A stretch of DNA of 64,000 bases, taken from Pseudomonas chlororaphis. Its GTDB lineage: Bacteria > Pseudomonadota > Gammaproteobacteria > Pseudomonadales > Pseudomonadaceae. The translations under genes were made by a program, and so were the position numbers. Numbering within the stretch: position 1 is the stretch's first letter; each line of letters opens with the position of its first letter. Under the pieces are notes generated by a model that saw only the letters and a list, made by a program, of their open reading frames with translations, ran no database searches and was not told the origin of the DNA. Shown in pieces: positions 17,591 to 25,233 of this stretch. The stretch covers positions 5,714,509 to 5,778,508 of the forward strand of contig CP011020.1 of the NCBI GenBank assembly GCA_001023535.1, in the 5' to 3' direction.

Positions 17591-17599
17591 TTGTACTCC
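17582..17599. promoter_or_regulatory. LexA2-type operator overlapping the lexA2 start
   Basis: Perfect palindrome GGAGTACATTTGTACTCC (7-bp arms, 4-bp centre). The half site AGTAC matches the published Pseudomonas LexA2 box type. It overlaps both the Shine-Dalgarno and the start codon. Confidence 0.8.
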
Positions 17600-17651
17600 T
17601 GTCGGTTTTTTCTGACAAGCGCCGTCAGTCAGCTCACAGCCATGCACATCC

Positions 17652-17743
17652 CTGTGGGAGCGGGCTTGCTCGCGAAAGCGGTGTGCCAGTCAAAGAAAGT
17701 GTTAAATGCGCCCGCGTCTTCGCGAACAAGCCCGCTCCCACAG
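17652..17743. repeat. REP doublet (GTGGGAGCGGGCTTGCTCGC family)
   Basis: Two inverted REPs, CTGTGGGAGCGGGCTTGCTC at the left and its complement at the right, ending at the base before the DUF971 stop codon. Confidence 0.85.
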
Positions 17744-18022
17744 TCAATGTCCAAGCCCTGCTAGGTAAGCCCATGGATAAATCCCGCGCCCATGGCCATC
17801 GCTGAAGACCAACTGGACCCCATACCCCTGGGCATTGACCTCCACCACCCGAACCCGTGGATCGACCTGCACCGCCAGCCCTTGCAAGCGAAACGCCCGG
17901 CACTGGGAACAAGGACACTGGCGGCGCAGTTCAGTGTGGTCCAGGCGTTGTTCGCGGCCATCGGGCCAGTTCAACCTCAACTGGCCTTTGTCAGGGCTGT
18001 TGCCCATCGCCAGCGGGCTCAT
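17744..18022 (-). CDS. DUF971 (GBBH-like N-terminal domain) protein
   Basis: A 92-aa single-domain DUF971 protein. LRLNWPDGREQRLDHTELRRQCPCSQCRA shows the D-G-x-x-x-x-x-x-x-x-x-LR-x-x-C-x-C-x-x-C core, and it ends GYGVQLVFSDGHGRGIYPWAYL, the conserved GHxxGIY-W tail. Family members accompany iron-sulfur and MRP-type scaffold proteins; the three Cys could bind metal. The ATG overlaps the stop of the HEAT-repeat gene (ATGA). It is the last gene of the AprAB-like/importer operon, and the stop codon abuts a REP element. Confidence 0.87.
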   Translation of the reverse strand: MSPLAMGNSPDKGQLRLNWPDGREQRLDHTELRRQCPCSQCRAFRLQGLAVQVDPRVRVVEVNAQGYGVQLVFSDGHGRGIYPWAYLAGLGH

Positions 18023-18981
18023 TGCACTTGCGCCAGGGCGATGCGCACGGCCTTGCGGACTTCAGGGTCGCCATCGTCCTGGGCAGCCTGCAATGCCGGG
18101 ATCGCTGCGGGGTCGTTCAACTCGCCCAAGGCCAGGGCGGCTTCCTTGCGCAGGTTGCTGATGCGATGGCCCAGGGTCTCGATCAACCCCGACAACGCCG
18201 GGGCGTAGCGCAAGCGGCCGAGGCTACGGGTGGCGCGCAGGCGCACTTGCCAATAATCATCCCCCAGGGCCTCGACCAGCGCCGGGCCCGCATCGGCGTG
18301 GCCGACCTTGCCCAAGGTGGTGGCGGCTTCTTCGCGCACCGCCCAGGCAGGGTCCCGCAGTGCCTGGCGCAAGGCCGGCAAGACGTGTGCATCAGAGCCC
18401 AGGCCGAGGGCACCGGTGGCCGCCCGGCGCACCTCGGTGTCCGGGTCGGCGCTGGCCAACCGCGCCAGCGCCGGCAACGCGTCGAGGTGCTTGAGCCAGC
18501 CGAGCACGCCAACTGCCTCACGGCGGACGCTGGCATCGGTGTCGGCCAGGGCAATGAGCGCGACCGGTGCCGCGTCGGCCAGGCGCAATTCGCGCAAGGC
18601 CCTGAACGCGGCGACGCGCACGCTGACGGTCTCATGGGCGGCCCAGGGCAGGATCACCCTCCCCGCCGCCTCGCTCTTGAGCAGGCTCAGACTCTGGGCG
18701 GCGGCGCCCTGCACCGTCGGGGACGGATCGGTGAGGGCCTGGCACAACGCGGCGACCACCGGCGCGTCTTCCCAGGCTTCGAGCAGTCGCGCGGCCTCGG
18801 CGCGGACCTCGGCACTGGCATCGTGGGCCAGGCGATCCACCAGCCACAGCAGACCTTCGGGTTCCTCGAGGTCGGCCAGTTCAATCAGGGCGATGCGGCG
18901 CACACCAGGGTCCTCGTCCACCAGGCGCGGTTGCAGGGCGAGGATGTCATCGTTGTCGGTGTCTTCAAATAAAGAGGTCAT
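18019..18981 (-). CDS. HEAT-repeat protein
   Basis: A 320-aa protein made almost wholly of about 31-residue two-helix HEAT repeats. Recurrent D-P-x-V-R-x-x-A-x-x-x-L-x-x-L units are visible, for example DPGVRRIALIELADL, DASVRREAVGVLGWL, DTEVRRAATGALGLG and DPEVRKAVRIALAQV. Such solenoids bind proteins or carry metal/haem-type cofactors; no catalytic motif is seen. It is embedded between the importer ATPase gene and the DUF971 gene with ATGA overlaps on both sides, so it is an integral part of the operon. It may assist maturation or docking of the AprAB-like reductase (inference). Confidence 0.88.
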   Translation of the reverse strand: MTSLFEDTDNDDILALQPRLVDEDPGVRRIALIELADLEEPEGLLWLVDRLAHDASAEVRAEAARLLEAWEDAPVVAALCQALTDPSPTVQGAAAQSLSLLKSEAAGRVILPWAAHETVSVRVAAFRALRELRLADAAPVALIALADTDASVRREAVGVLGWLKHLDALPALARLASADPDTEVRRAATGALGLGSDAHVLPALRQALRDPAWAVREEAATTLGKVGHADAGPALVEALGDDYWQVRLRATRSLGRLRYAPALSGLIETLGHRISNLRKEAALALGELNDPAAIPALQAAQDDGDPEVRKAVRIALAQVQ

Positions 18982-19826
18982 AAGGCAAATCGCGGCAAGG
19001 AGGTTTCAAGGGGAAGCCCGAGGGGATTGAGGCGCGGCAAGGGCTGGCCGTCCTCATGGCGCAACAACTCGAGGCAGTGGCGCTTCAACAGGGAAAACTC
19101 GGGACGGGTGACCAGTTCGGTAGTGCGTGGCCGGGGAAAATCCAGGCGCAAGTCCTCGATGATCCGACCCGGGCGCGGGCTCATCACCAGCAGTCGATCG
19201 GCCAGGAACAGTGCCTCGTCGATGTCGTGGGTGACGAACACCACGGTGGTGCGGATGCGGGTCCAGATCTCCAGCAGCAACTGCTGCATGTTCAACCGGG
19301 TCAAGGCGTCCAGGGCACCGAAGGGTTCGTCCATCAACAGCAGTCGTGGCCGATTGACCAGCACCCGGGCGATCTCCACCCGCTGCTGCATGCCCCCGGA
19401 CAGTTGGTCCGGCCAGTGCCCGGCGAATCCGTCCAGGCCCACCAGGGCGAGGATTTCATCCGCCGCCCGCTGCCGTTCGGCTTTGCCCAGGCCTCGCATC
19501 TTCAGGCCGAAGGCCACGTTGTCGCGCACGCTGCGCCACGGGAACAGCGTGTGCTGCTGGAACACCATCCCGCGCTGGGGCGATGGCCCGGCCACCGGCA
19601 AGCCGTCGACATGCAAGGTACCGGCGCGCGGTTGCAGGTGCCCGGCCAAGGCACCGAGCAAGGTGGATTTACCGCAACCGGACGGCCCCAGGACGCACAC
19701 GAACTGGCCCGCCTCGATCTGGCAATCAAGGCCCTGGACGGCCTCGAACGCCTGGGCTCCCTGGCCCAGGACAATGGACAACTGACGGATATCGATCCGT
19801 CCCTCAGGCGTTTGCATCACACTCAT
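18978..19826 (-). CDS. ABC importer ATPase, SsuB/TauB/NrtD type
   Basis: A 282-aa ATPase with Walker A GPSGCGKST, Q-loop VFQQHTLFPW, signature LSGGMQQRVEIARV, Walker B LLLMDEPFGALD and the His switch in FVTHDIDEA. The Q-loop and D-loop wording are those of the nitrate/sulfonate/taurine importer family. It energises the permease encoded immediately upstream (TGATG overlap) and is followed by the HEAT-repeat gene (ATGA overlap). Cytoplasmic face of the inner membrane. Substrate inferred only from neighbours. Confidence 0.93.
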   Translation of the reverse strand: MSVMQTPEGRIDIRQLSIVLGQGAQAFEAVQGLDCQIEAGQFVCVLGPSGCGKSTLLGALAGHLQPRAGTLHVDGLPVAGPSPQRGMVFQQHTLFPWRSVRDNVAFGLKMRGLGKAERQRAADEILALVGLDGFAGHWPDQLSGGMQQRVEIARVLVNRPRLLLMDEPFGALDALTRLNMQQLLLEIWTRIRTTVVFVTHDIDEALFLADRLLVMSPRPGRIIEDLRLDFPRPRTTELVTRPEFSLLKRHCLELLRHEDGQPLPRLNPLGLPLETSLPRFAL

Positions 19827-20608
19827 CAGGCTTTACCTCGCGGTCGGTGCCAAGGCGTCAACAGCCCGCCCAGGCGCTTGATCAACACACTGCTGCCCAT
19901 GCCCAGCACACCGATCAACAGCATGCCGACGACAATGTCGGCGTAGTTCTGCACGGTGTAGGAGGACCAGGTGTAGTAACCGATGCCGTACTGGCCGGCG
20001 ATCATTTCCGCCGTCACCAGGCAGAACCAGGACGTGCCCATGCCGATGGCCAGCCCCGTGATGATGCTCGGCGCGGCGCCCGGCAGAATCACTTCCAACA
20101 GGATCGCGCAGCGCCCGGCCCCCAGGCTTTTCGCCGAGGCGATCAGCCGCCGGTCCACCGCCTCGACGCCGTGCACGGTGTTGAGCAGGATCGGGAACAG
20201 CGCCCCGGTGAAGGTGATGAACACCATCGACAGCTCCGAGGAGGGAAACATCAGGATCGCCAGGGGAATCCAGGCCACCGCCGGGATCGGCCGCAGGACT
20301 TCCAGCGGCGGCAACAGCAGGTCTTCGGCCCATTTCGAGCGACCAATGGCCAGGCCCAGGGCCACGCCGGTTAACACCGCCGCGCCATACCCGGCAAACA
20401 CCCGGCCCAGGCTGGCGCCCAGGTGTCGGCCAAGGCTGCCCGACTCCCCCAGGCCGAGCGCAGCTTGGATCACCGCCAGCGGCGTCGGAACGTTGGCAAA
20501 CGTCACCAGGCCCAGGTCCCAGTGATGAGTGGCGGCGAGCTGCCAGAACAACAGGCAGAGCACCAGGGAAGCGGCTCGCAGGAGCCAGCGAAAATAAGAT
20601 CGGGACAC
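19826..20608 (-). CDS. ABC importer permease, SsuC/TauC/NrtB type
   Basis: A 260-aa membrane protein with about six helices and a BPD_transp_1 EAA-like loop (EAVDRRLIASAKSLGAGRCAILLEVILPGAAPSIITGL). LRPIPAVAWIPLAILMF is the signature of the sulfonate/nitrate permease family. The GTG at 20608 has AGAGGA upstream; longer readings would translate a REP element and are rejected. It is separated from the substrate-binding protein gene by a REP doublet, which may stabilise the upstream mRNA. Confidence 0.9.
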   Translation of the reverse strand: MSRSYFRWLLRAASLVLCLLFWQLAATHHWDLGLVTFANVPTPLAVIQAALGLGESGSLGRHLGASLGRVFAGYGAAVLTGVALGLAIGRSKWAEDLLLPPLEVLRPIPAVAWIPLAILMFPSSELSMVFITFTGALFPILLNTVHGVEAVDRRLIASAKSLGAGRCAILLEVILPGAAPSIITGLAIGMGTSWFCLVTAEMIAGQYGIGYYTWSSYTVQNYADIVVGMLLIGVLGMGSSVLIKRLGGLLTPWHRPRGKA

Positions 20609-20632
20609 AACTCTTCCTCTCAACCGAGATCC

Positions 20633-20724
20633 CTGTGGGAGCGGGCTTGCTCGCGAAAGCGGTGGTTCAGTCGACATCAATGTTGAATGTCAGACCGCAT
20701 TCGCGAGCAAGCCCGCTCCCACAG
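20633..20724. repeat. REP doublet inside the importer operon
   Basis: Inverted GTGGGAGCGGGCTTGCTCGC pair between the binding-protein and permease genes. Confidence 0.85.
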
Positions 20725-20744
20725 TTCACTGAGTATTCTGACGA

Positions 20745-22148
20745 TCAGCGCGCAGCAACCGACTGTGCCGTAGCTTCGGTAAAGTCCAGGACCTTGCCGC
20801 CCTGCTGCGCGGCAAACTGCTCGGCCTGGCCCTTGAGCAGGAACGCACTGAGTTGCCCCTGGGCATCGCGGGCAAACCACGCCTGCTCGGCCAGCAGCTT
20901 GATCCCGCTGTCGCTGGCCTGGGCATACACGGCACGGATGCCCTTGCCTTGCTGCTTGAGGTTCGCCAGCGCGGCGAAGGCCGACTGCGCCGAGGCGTAG
21001 TGGCGCACTTTCGGTTCGCCCCGCACCCAGATCTCGGCGACGCGGCTGAAGTCGCTGATCGCCTGGCCCGTCGCGGCGTCGGGCGTGGTCAGTGGCGTCT
21101 GGGCGTAGTTGGCCAGTTGCGCGGCGTAATCCAGGTTCGAGGCCTTGAAGGCGGCGCGGATGTACTGGTCATCGATGAAGGTATTGAGGTCCAGGCCACG
21201 ATCGGCCTTCTTCAACAGCTTGAGGGTGTCGATGGCGGTGCCGACGGCTTGCCGGTATTCCGGCTTCCAGCTCAGGTCGCGGGTCTGTACGCCCAGCGGC
21301 CCATGGAACAGGTAATTGACCTCGGCATCCACGCCGGTGACCTGGGCGATCAATTCGCTGTACTTCTCAGGTTCCGCGGCCAGCAGTTGATTGGCCTCCA
21401 GGGACGCACGCAGGTAAGCGACCACGATTTCCGGGTAGCGCCGGGCATAGGCCTGGTCCACCAGCGCGCCATGGAACGTCGGCGCACCAGCCTGGGCGCC
21501 GTCGTAGATCTTGCGGGCGAACCCGCGGCTGGGGAACAGCTCGGCGAATGGCACGAAGTCGGCGTGGGCGTCGATCTTGCCCGCCTGCAACGCCGAGCCG
21601 GCCACTTCCGGCGGCTGGGCGATGATGTTCACGTCCTTGAGCGGGTCCCAGCCCTGGGCCGCCACGGCGCGCAGCAACATGCCGTGGGCGGTGGACGCAA
21701 ACGGCACGGAGATCGTCTTGCCTTTGAGCTCGGCCAAGGCCTGCACGCCCGAGGCACTCGGCACGACGATGCCGTTGCCGCTGCCCCGGGTACTGCCCGA
21801 CAACACGCTGATGAACAGGCTGTGCTTGCCGGCGGTCTCGAACGCCACGCCGTTGAACGCCCCCGGGAAATCAGCCATGGCGCCGAAGTCGAGTTTGCCG
21901 GCGACCATCTCGTTGGTCAGCGGCGCGCCACTGGTGAAGTTCTTCCACTGGATGTCGTACTTGGCGTCTTTGTAGGCGCCGTCATGGGGCAGGTACTTGT
22001 CCAGCAGGCCCAGTTCACGGATCAGCAACCCGCCGGCGACGCAGTTGATGGTGGTGTCCTGGGTGCCGATGGCGATGCGGATGGTTTCTGCCTGGGCAGA
22101 CAGGGTCAATGAAGCCAGTACCAGACCGGCGAGTGCTGCACGCAACAT
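20745..22148 (-). CDS. Periplasmic substrate-binding protein, SsuA/NrtA-like, with long C-terminal extension
   Basis: A 467-aa exported protein: signal peptide MLRAALAGLVLASLTLSAQA, then an NMT1/SsuA-like lobe (TIRIAIGTQDTTINCVAGGLLIRELGLLDKYL, LTNEMVAGKLDFGAMADFPG). At roughly 460 residues it is about 130 longer than typical SsuA/TauA; the extra part after about residue 330 is conserved-looking rather than repetitive. GAGGGG precedes the ATG. It lies between the ferredoxin gene and the permease gene. It probably captures the sulfur or oxyanion compound processed by the AprAB-like enzyme (inference). Confidence 0.87.
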   Translation of the reverse strand: MLRAALAGLVLASLTLSAQAETIRIAIGTQDTTINCVAGGLLIRELGLLDKYLPHDGAYKDAKYDIQWKNFTSGAPLTNEMVAGKLDFGAMADFPGAFNGVAFETAGKHSLFISVLSGSTRGSGNGIVVPSASGVQALAELKGKTISVPFASTAHGMLLRAVAAQGWDPLKDVNIIAQPPEVAGSALQAGKIDAHADFVPFAELFPSRGFARKIYDGAQAGAPTFHGALVDQAYARRYPEIVVAYLRASLEANQLLAAEPEKYSELIAQVTGVDAEVNYLFHGPLGVQTRDLSWKPEYRQAVGTAIDTLKLLKKADRGLDLNTFIDDQYIRAAFKASNLDYAAQLANYAQTPLTTPDAATGQAISDFSRVAEIWVRGEPKVRHYASAQSAFAALANLKQQGKGIRAVYAQASDSGIKLLAEQAWFARDAQGQLSAFLLKGQAEQFAAQQGGKVLDFTEATAQSVAAR

Positions 22149-22280
22149 GGGGGTTCCCCTCGAATCATTTATAGGAGGTTCGTCTCCGCCACGATCAGGG
22201 CGCGGTGGGAAACGAGGGGTGTTTTTGAATCAGGCGTCCGGGGGTGGCCGGATGGCTTCTTGGGTGTCAGGGCTGGCCTC

Positions 22281-22371
22281 ATCGCGGGCAAGCCCGCTCC
22301 CACAGGTTTATGGGTGCACACAACAACCGCGACTAGACTTGATCCACTGTGGGAGCGAGCTTGCTCGCGAT
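22281..22371. repeat. REP doublet between ferredoxin and binding-protein genes
   Basis: GCGGGCAAGCCCGCTCCCACAG (22284-22305) and GTGGGAGCGAGCTTGCTCGC (22349-22368), inverted. Confidence 0.8.
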
Positions 22372-22384
22372 GGCATCCTCCCAG

Positions 22385-22630
22385 TCAACGCAGTAGGTAC
22401 GGGATCTCGACTTTCACCGCGCCGGTCGGGCAGTCCTTTTCACACGGCATGCAGTACCAGCATTCATCGAACGCCATGTAGGCCTTCTGGGTGGCCGGGT
22501 TGATCGCCAGCAGGTCCATGGGGCAGACATCGACGCACACGGTGCAGCCTTTGTGGGCGATGCATTTGTCCTCGTCCACGGTGACGGGGGCATTGGAGCG
22601 GAAGAAGATTTCCTGGGGTTGATAGGCCAT
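22385..22630 (-). CDS. Two-[4Fe-4S] ferredoxin, AprB-like
   Basis: An 81-aa ferredoxin with eight Cys in two sets: C23, C29, C32, C36 and C57, C60, C63, C67 (DECWYCMPCEKDCPTGAV). The ECWxCxxCxxxCPxGAV wording and the terminal IPY resemble adenylylsulfate reductase beta (AprB), although AprB itself is larger. It should pass electrons to or from the flavoprotein encoded just upstream, 24 bp away. AGAGAG precedes the ATG. Confidence 0.9.
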   Translation of the reverse strand: MAYQPQEIFFRSNAPVTVDEDKCIAHKGCTVCVDVCPMDLLAINPATQKAYMAFDECWYCMPCEKDCPTGAVKVEIPYLLR

Positions 22631-22654
22631 GGGCGTTCTCTCTGGGTGGAAGGT

Positions 22655-24400
22655 TCACGCCGCGCTGGCGTCGACCCGCAGCCGGTCGTAGGCCTGCAGC
22701 TCTTGGGCATCGAGGGCGATGATGTAAGGCTCGACCGCTTTCTTGAAGGAGGTCATCGCGCCGTCGTCGCCTTTCTTCAGGTGGCAATGGCAGAACCAGT
22801 CGCTGTCGTTGCGCTGCGGGTGATCGACCCGATAGTGGTACAGGCCCCAGCGGCTTTCGGCGCGAAACAGCGAGGCGCGAGCGGCCATCTCGGCGCAGTC
22901 GCGGATCACGCTGACCTCCATGGCGCGCATCAATTCATGGGCGTCGTGGGCCTTGATCTGGTCCAGGTCGCGCTGGATATCGCTGAAGCGTTGCAGGCCG
23001 ATCTCCATCTTGCGGGTGACCTTGGGCGGTTGCAGGTAATCGTTGACGAAGCGCCGCAGCTTGTATTCCACCTGGGCCGGCGGCAAACCGTGAGCGCGCG
23101 TCAGGGGTGCGTAGACGCGGGCCTTTTCCCGTTCGACCTGGCCGGCATCCGGCGTCGAGAAATCCTTCCCGGCCACGAAGTCCGCGGCGTTATGGCCGGC
23201 AAACCAGCCGTAGGTGAACGCCCCGAGCATGTAATTGTGCGGCACCGCCGCCATGTCGCCCGCCGCGTACAGGCCCTTGACCGAGGTTTCGGCCCGCTCG
23301 TTGACCCACACGCCCGAGGCCGAATGGCCGCTGCAAAAGCCGATTTCGGAGATGTGCATTTCCACCATCTGCGTGCGGTAGTCGGTGCCGCGATTGGCAT
23401 GGAACTGCCCGCGACTGGGCCGCTCGTTGCTGTGCAGGATTTCCTCGATGTTCTGGATGGTTTCCTCGGCCAGGTGATCGAGCTTGAGGAAAACCGGGCC
23501 ATTGCCGCCCTCGAGTTCCTGGTGGAACTCCCACATCATCTGCCCGCTCCAGTAGTCGCACTCGATGAAGCGCTCGCCCTTGTTGTTGGCGGTGTAGCCA
23601 CCCAGTGGCCCGGTGACATAGGCGCAGGCCGGGCCGTTGTAGTCCTTGATCAACGGGTTGATCTGGAAGCACTCCAGGTTCGCCAGCTCGGCCCCGGCGT
23701 GGTACGCCATGGCGTAGCCATCCCCGGCGTTGGTGGGGTTTTCATAGGTGCCCATCAGGTAACCGGAGGACGGCAATCCCAGGCGCCCCGCCGCGCCGCA
23801 GCAGAGGATGACCGCCTTGGCCTTGATCACATGGAAGTCGGCGGTGCGGCAATCGAACCCCATGACGCCGTTCACCGCGCCCTCTTCATCCGTCAGCAAG
23901 CGAGTGCAGACCAGCCGATTGGTGATGCTCACCCGCGCACGTTTCAACTGGCGGTAGAGCACTTTCTTGATGTCGTGCCCTTCGGGCATCGGCAATACAT
24001 AAGCGCCCATGTGGTGGACCTTCTTCACCGCGTAGTCACCGGTTTCGTCCTTCTCGAACTTCACGCCCCAACGGTCCAGTTGCTCGATGGTTTCGAAGCT
24101 GTGCGTCGCATAGGCGTACACCGCCGCCTGGTTGACGATGCCGTCGTTGGCGATGGTGATTTCCTTGGTGTACTGCTCGGGTGTCGAGTGCCCGGGGATG
24201 ATCGCGTTGTTCAACCCGTCCATGCCCATGCTGATGGCGCCGCTGCGCTTGACGTTGGCCTTGTCCACCAACAACACGCGCAAGTCACGGTTGCGCTCCT
24301 TGGCCTTGATCGCCGCCATGGGCCCGGCCGTGCCGCCGCCGATCACGACGATGTCGTATTCCTGTTCCAGGGTGCTTCCAGTCACAGCGCTGTGGGTCAT
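22655..24400 (-). CDS. FAD-dependent reductase, AprA/fumarate-reductase-like flavoprotein
   Basis: A 581-aa flavoprotein. The N-terminal dinucleotide fold is YDIVVIGGGTAGPMAA (Gly21-Gly26). VDKANVKRSGAISMGMDGLNNA, an AVILCCGAAGRLG strand, the C-terminal FAD segment GLYAAGDMAAVPHNYMLGAFTYGWFAG and ESRWGLYHYRVDHPQRND are all of the AprA type. In sulfate reducers AprAB converts APS to sulfite; here, next to an importer and not to sulfate-respiration genes, an assimilatory or detoxifying reduction/oxidation is more likely (inference). Its ATG overlaps the gntR stop (ATGA). Confidence 0.88.
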   Translation of the reverse strand: MTHSAVTGSTLEQEYDIVVIGGGTAGPMAAIKAKERNRDLRVLLVDKANVKRSGAISMGMDGLNNAIIPGHSTPEQYTKEITIANDGIVNQAAVYAYATHSFETIEQLDRWGVKFEKDETGDYAVKKVHHMGAYVLPMPEGHDIKKVLYRQLKRARVSITNRLVCTRLLTDEEGAVNGVMGFDCRTADFHVIKAKAVILCCGAAGRLGLPSSGYLMGTYENPTNAGDGYAMAYHAGAELANLECFQINPLIKDYNGPACAYVTGPLGGYTANNKGERFIECDYWSGQMMWEFHQELEGGNGPVFLKLDHLAEETIQNIEEILHSNERPSRGQFHANRGTDYRTQMVEMHISEIGFCSGHSASGVWVNERAETSVKGLYAAGDMAAVPHNYMLGAFTYGWFAGHNAADFVAGKDFSTPDAGQVEREKARVYAPLTRAHGLPPAQVEYKLRRFVNDYLQPPKVTRKMEIGLQRFSDIQRDLDQIKAHDAHELMRAMEVSVIRDCAEMAARASLFRAESRWGLYHYRVDHPQRNDSDWFCHCHLKKGDDGAMTSFKKAVEPYIIALDAQELQAYDRLRVDASAA

Positions 24401-25149
24401 GCTTGCGTCCCTTTTTGCCGGTCGATCCGCAGGCGGTACTGGAAAGCATCGCCGCGGTAATAGAGGTATTCGAAGTCCAGCGGCTGGCCGCTGGCGTCAT
24501 GGGTCAGGCGTTCGATGCGCATGATCGGCGAGCCCGGCTCGACCTCCAGTGCCTGGGTCAACTCGGTGTCGGCCAGCACCGCGTCGATGGCCAGGTCGGC
24601 ATGGCCGAGGGTCAGGCCGCAGTCGTTTTCCAGGATCAGGAAGATGTCGCGGGTGACCAGGTCGGCCTTTTCCAGACGTTCGCCGAGGGCCTTGGGCAGG
24701 TAGGTGATCTCCAGGGAAACGGGCTCGCGGTTGATCAACCGTACCCGCTTGACCTGCGCCACCGTGTCACCTTCGGCAAGGCCCAGGCGCTCGGCCACGC
24801 GTTTGTCCGCGGCAACGAAGCGTAAGCTGTGCAGCCGGTTGATCACCTCGAAGCCGCGCCCGGTCATGGACTCGGCCAGGCCCTGGAGGGTGCTGACGTT
24901 CTGGAAGGTCTTGGGCTTGGCGACGAAGGTGCCTTTGCCATGGATCTTGAAAATCAGCCCTTCCTTTTGCAGATCACCCAAGGCCTGGCGCACGGTGATG
25001 CGACTGACGCGAAACAGCGCGCCGAGTTCGCTTTCCGAGGGCATCTGGCTGCCCTGGGGGTATTCGCCGTCGAGAATCCGCGCGCGCAGCACGTCCCGCA
25101 GTTGGGTGTGCAGCGGCACGCTGTCGAGGGAAAGAACGTTGTTGGACAT
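24397..25149 (-). CDS. GntR/UTRA-family regulator, first gene of the AprAB-like operon
   Basis: A 250-aa protein with the GntR winged HTH (PLHTQLRDVLRARILDGEYPQGSQMPSESELGALFRVSRITVRQALGDLQKEGLI) and a HutC-type UTRA effector domain (VAQVKRVRLINREPVSLEITYLP). The ATG at 25149 gives a normal N-terminus; GTG/ATG four or five codons upstream are also possible and ribosome sites are weak. It heads the eight-gene unit (stop overlaps the flavoprotein ATG). A perfect palindrome lies 15 bp upstream, consistent with autoregulation. Effector unknown. Confidence 0.88.
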   Translation of the reverse strand: MSNNVLSLDSVPLHTQLRDVLRARILDGEYPQGSQMPSESELGALFRVSRITVRQALGDLQKEGLIFKIHGKGTFVAKPKTFQNVSTLQGLAESMTGRGFEVINRLHSLRFVAADKRVAERLGLAEGDTVAQVKRVRLINREPVSLEITYLPKALGERLEKADLVTRDIFLILENDCGLTLGHADLAIDAVLADTELTQALEVEPGSPIMRIERLTHDASGQPLDFEYLYYRGDAFQYRLRIDRQKGTQA

Positions 25150-25163
25150 GGACCCCATCACTT

Positions 25164-25181
25164 GTCATAACGAGTTATGAC
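25164..25181. promoter_or_regulatory. GntR operator candidate
   Basis: Perfect inverted repeat GTCATAACGAGTTATGAC (8-bp arms, 2-bp centre) upstream of gntR. A further half site GACATAAC occurs at 25225-25232. Confidence 0.7.
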
Positions 25182-25233
25182 GTGATCTTAGGGAAACCGC
25201 CCGTGGCTTGAGAAATACCGTTTGGACATAACC

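Noticed and set aside
22553..24460. Long plus-strand frame antisense to the flavoprotein gene
   Set aside because: The opposite strand encodes a clear AprA-like flavoprotein; the antisense frame is a high-GC shadow with no recognisable domain.
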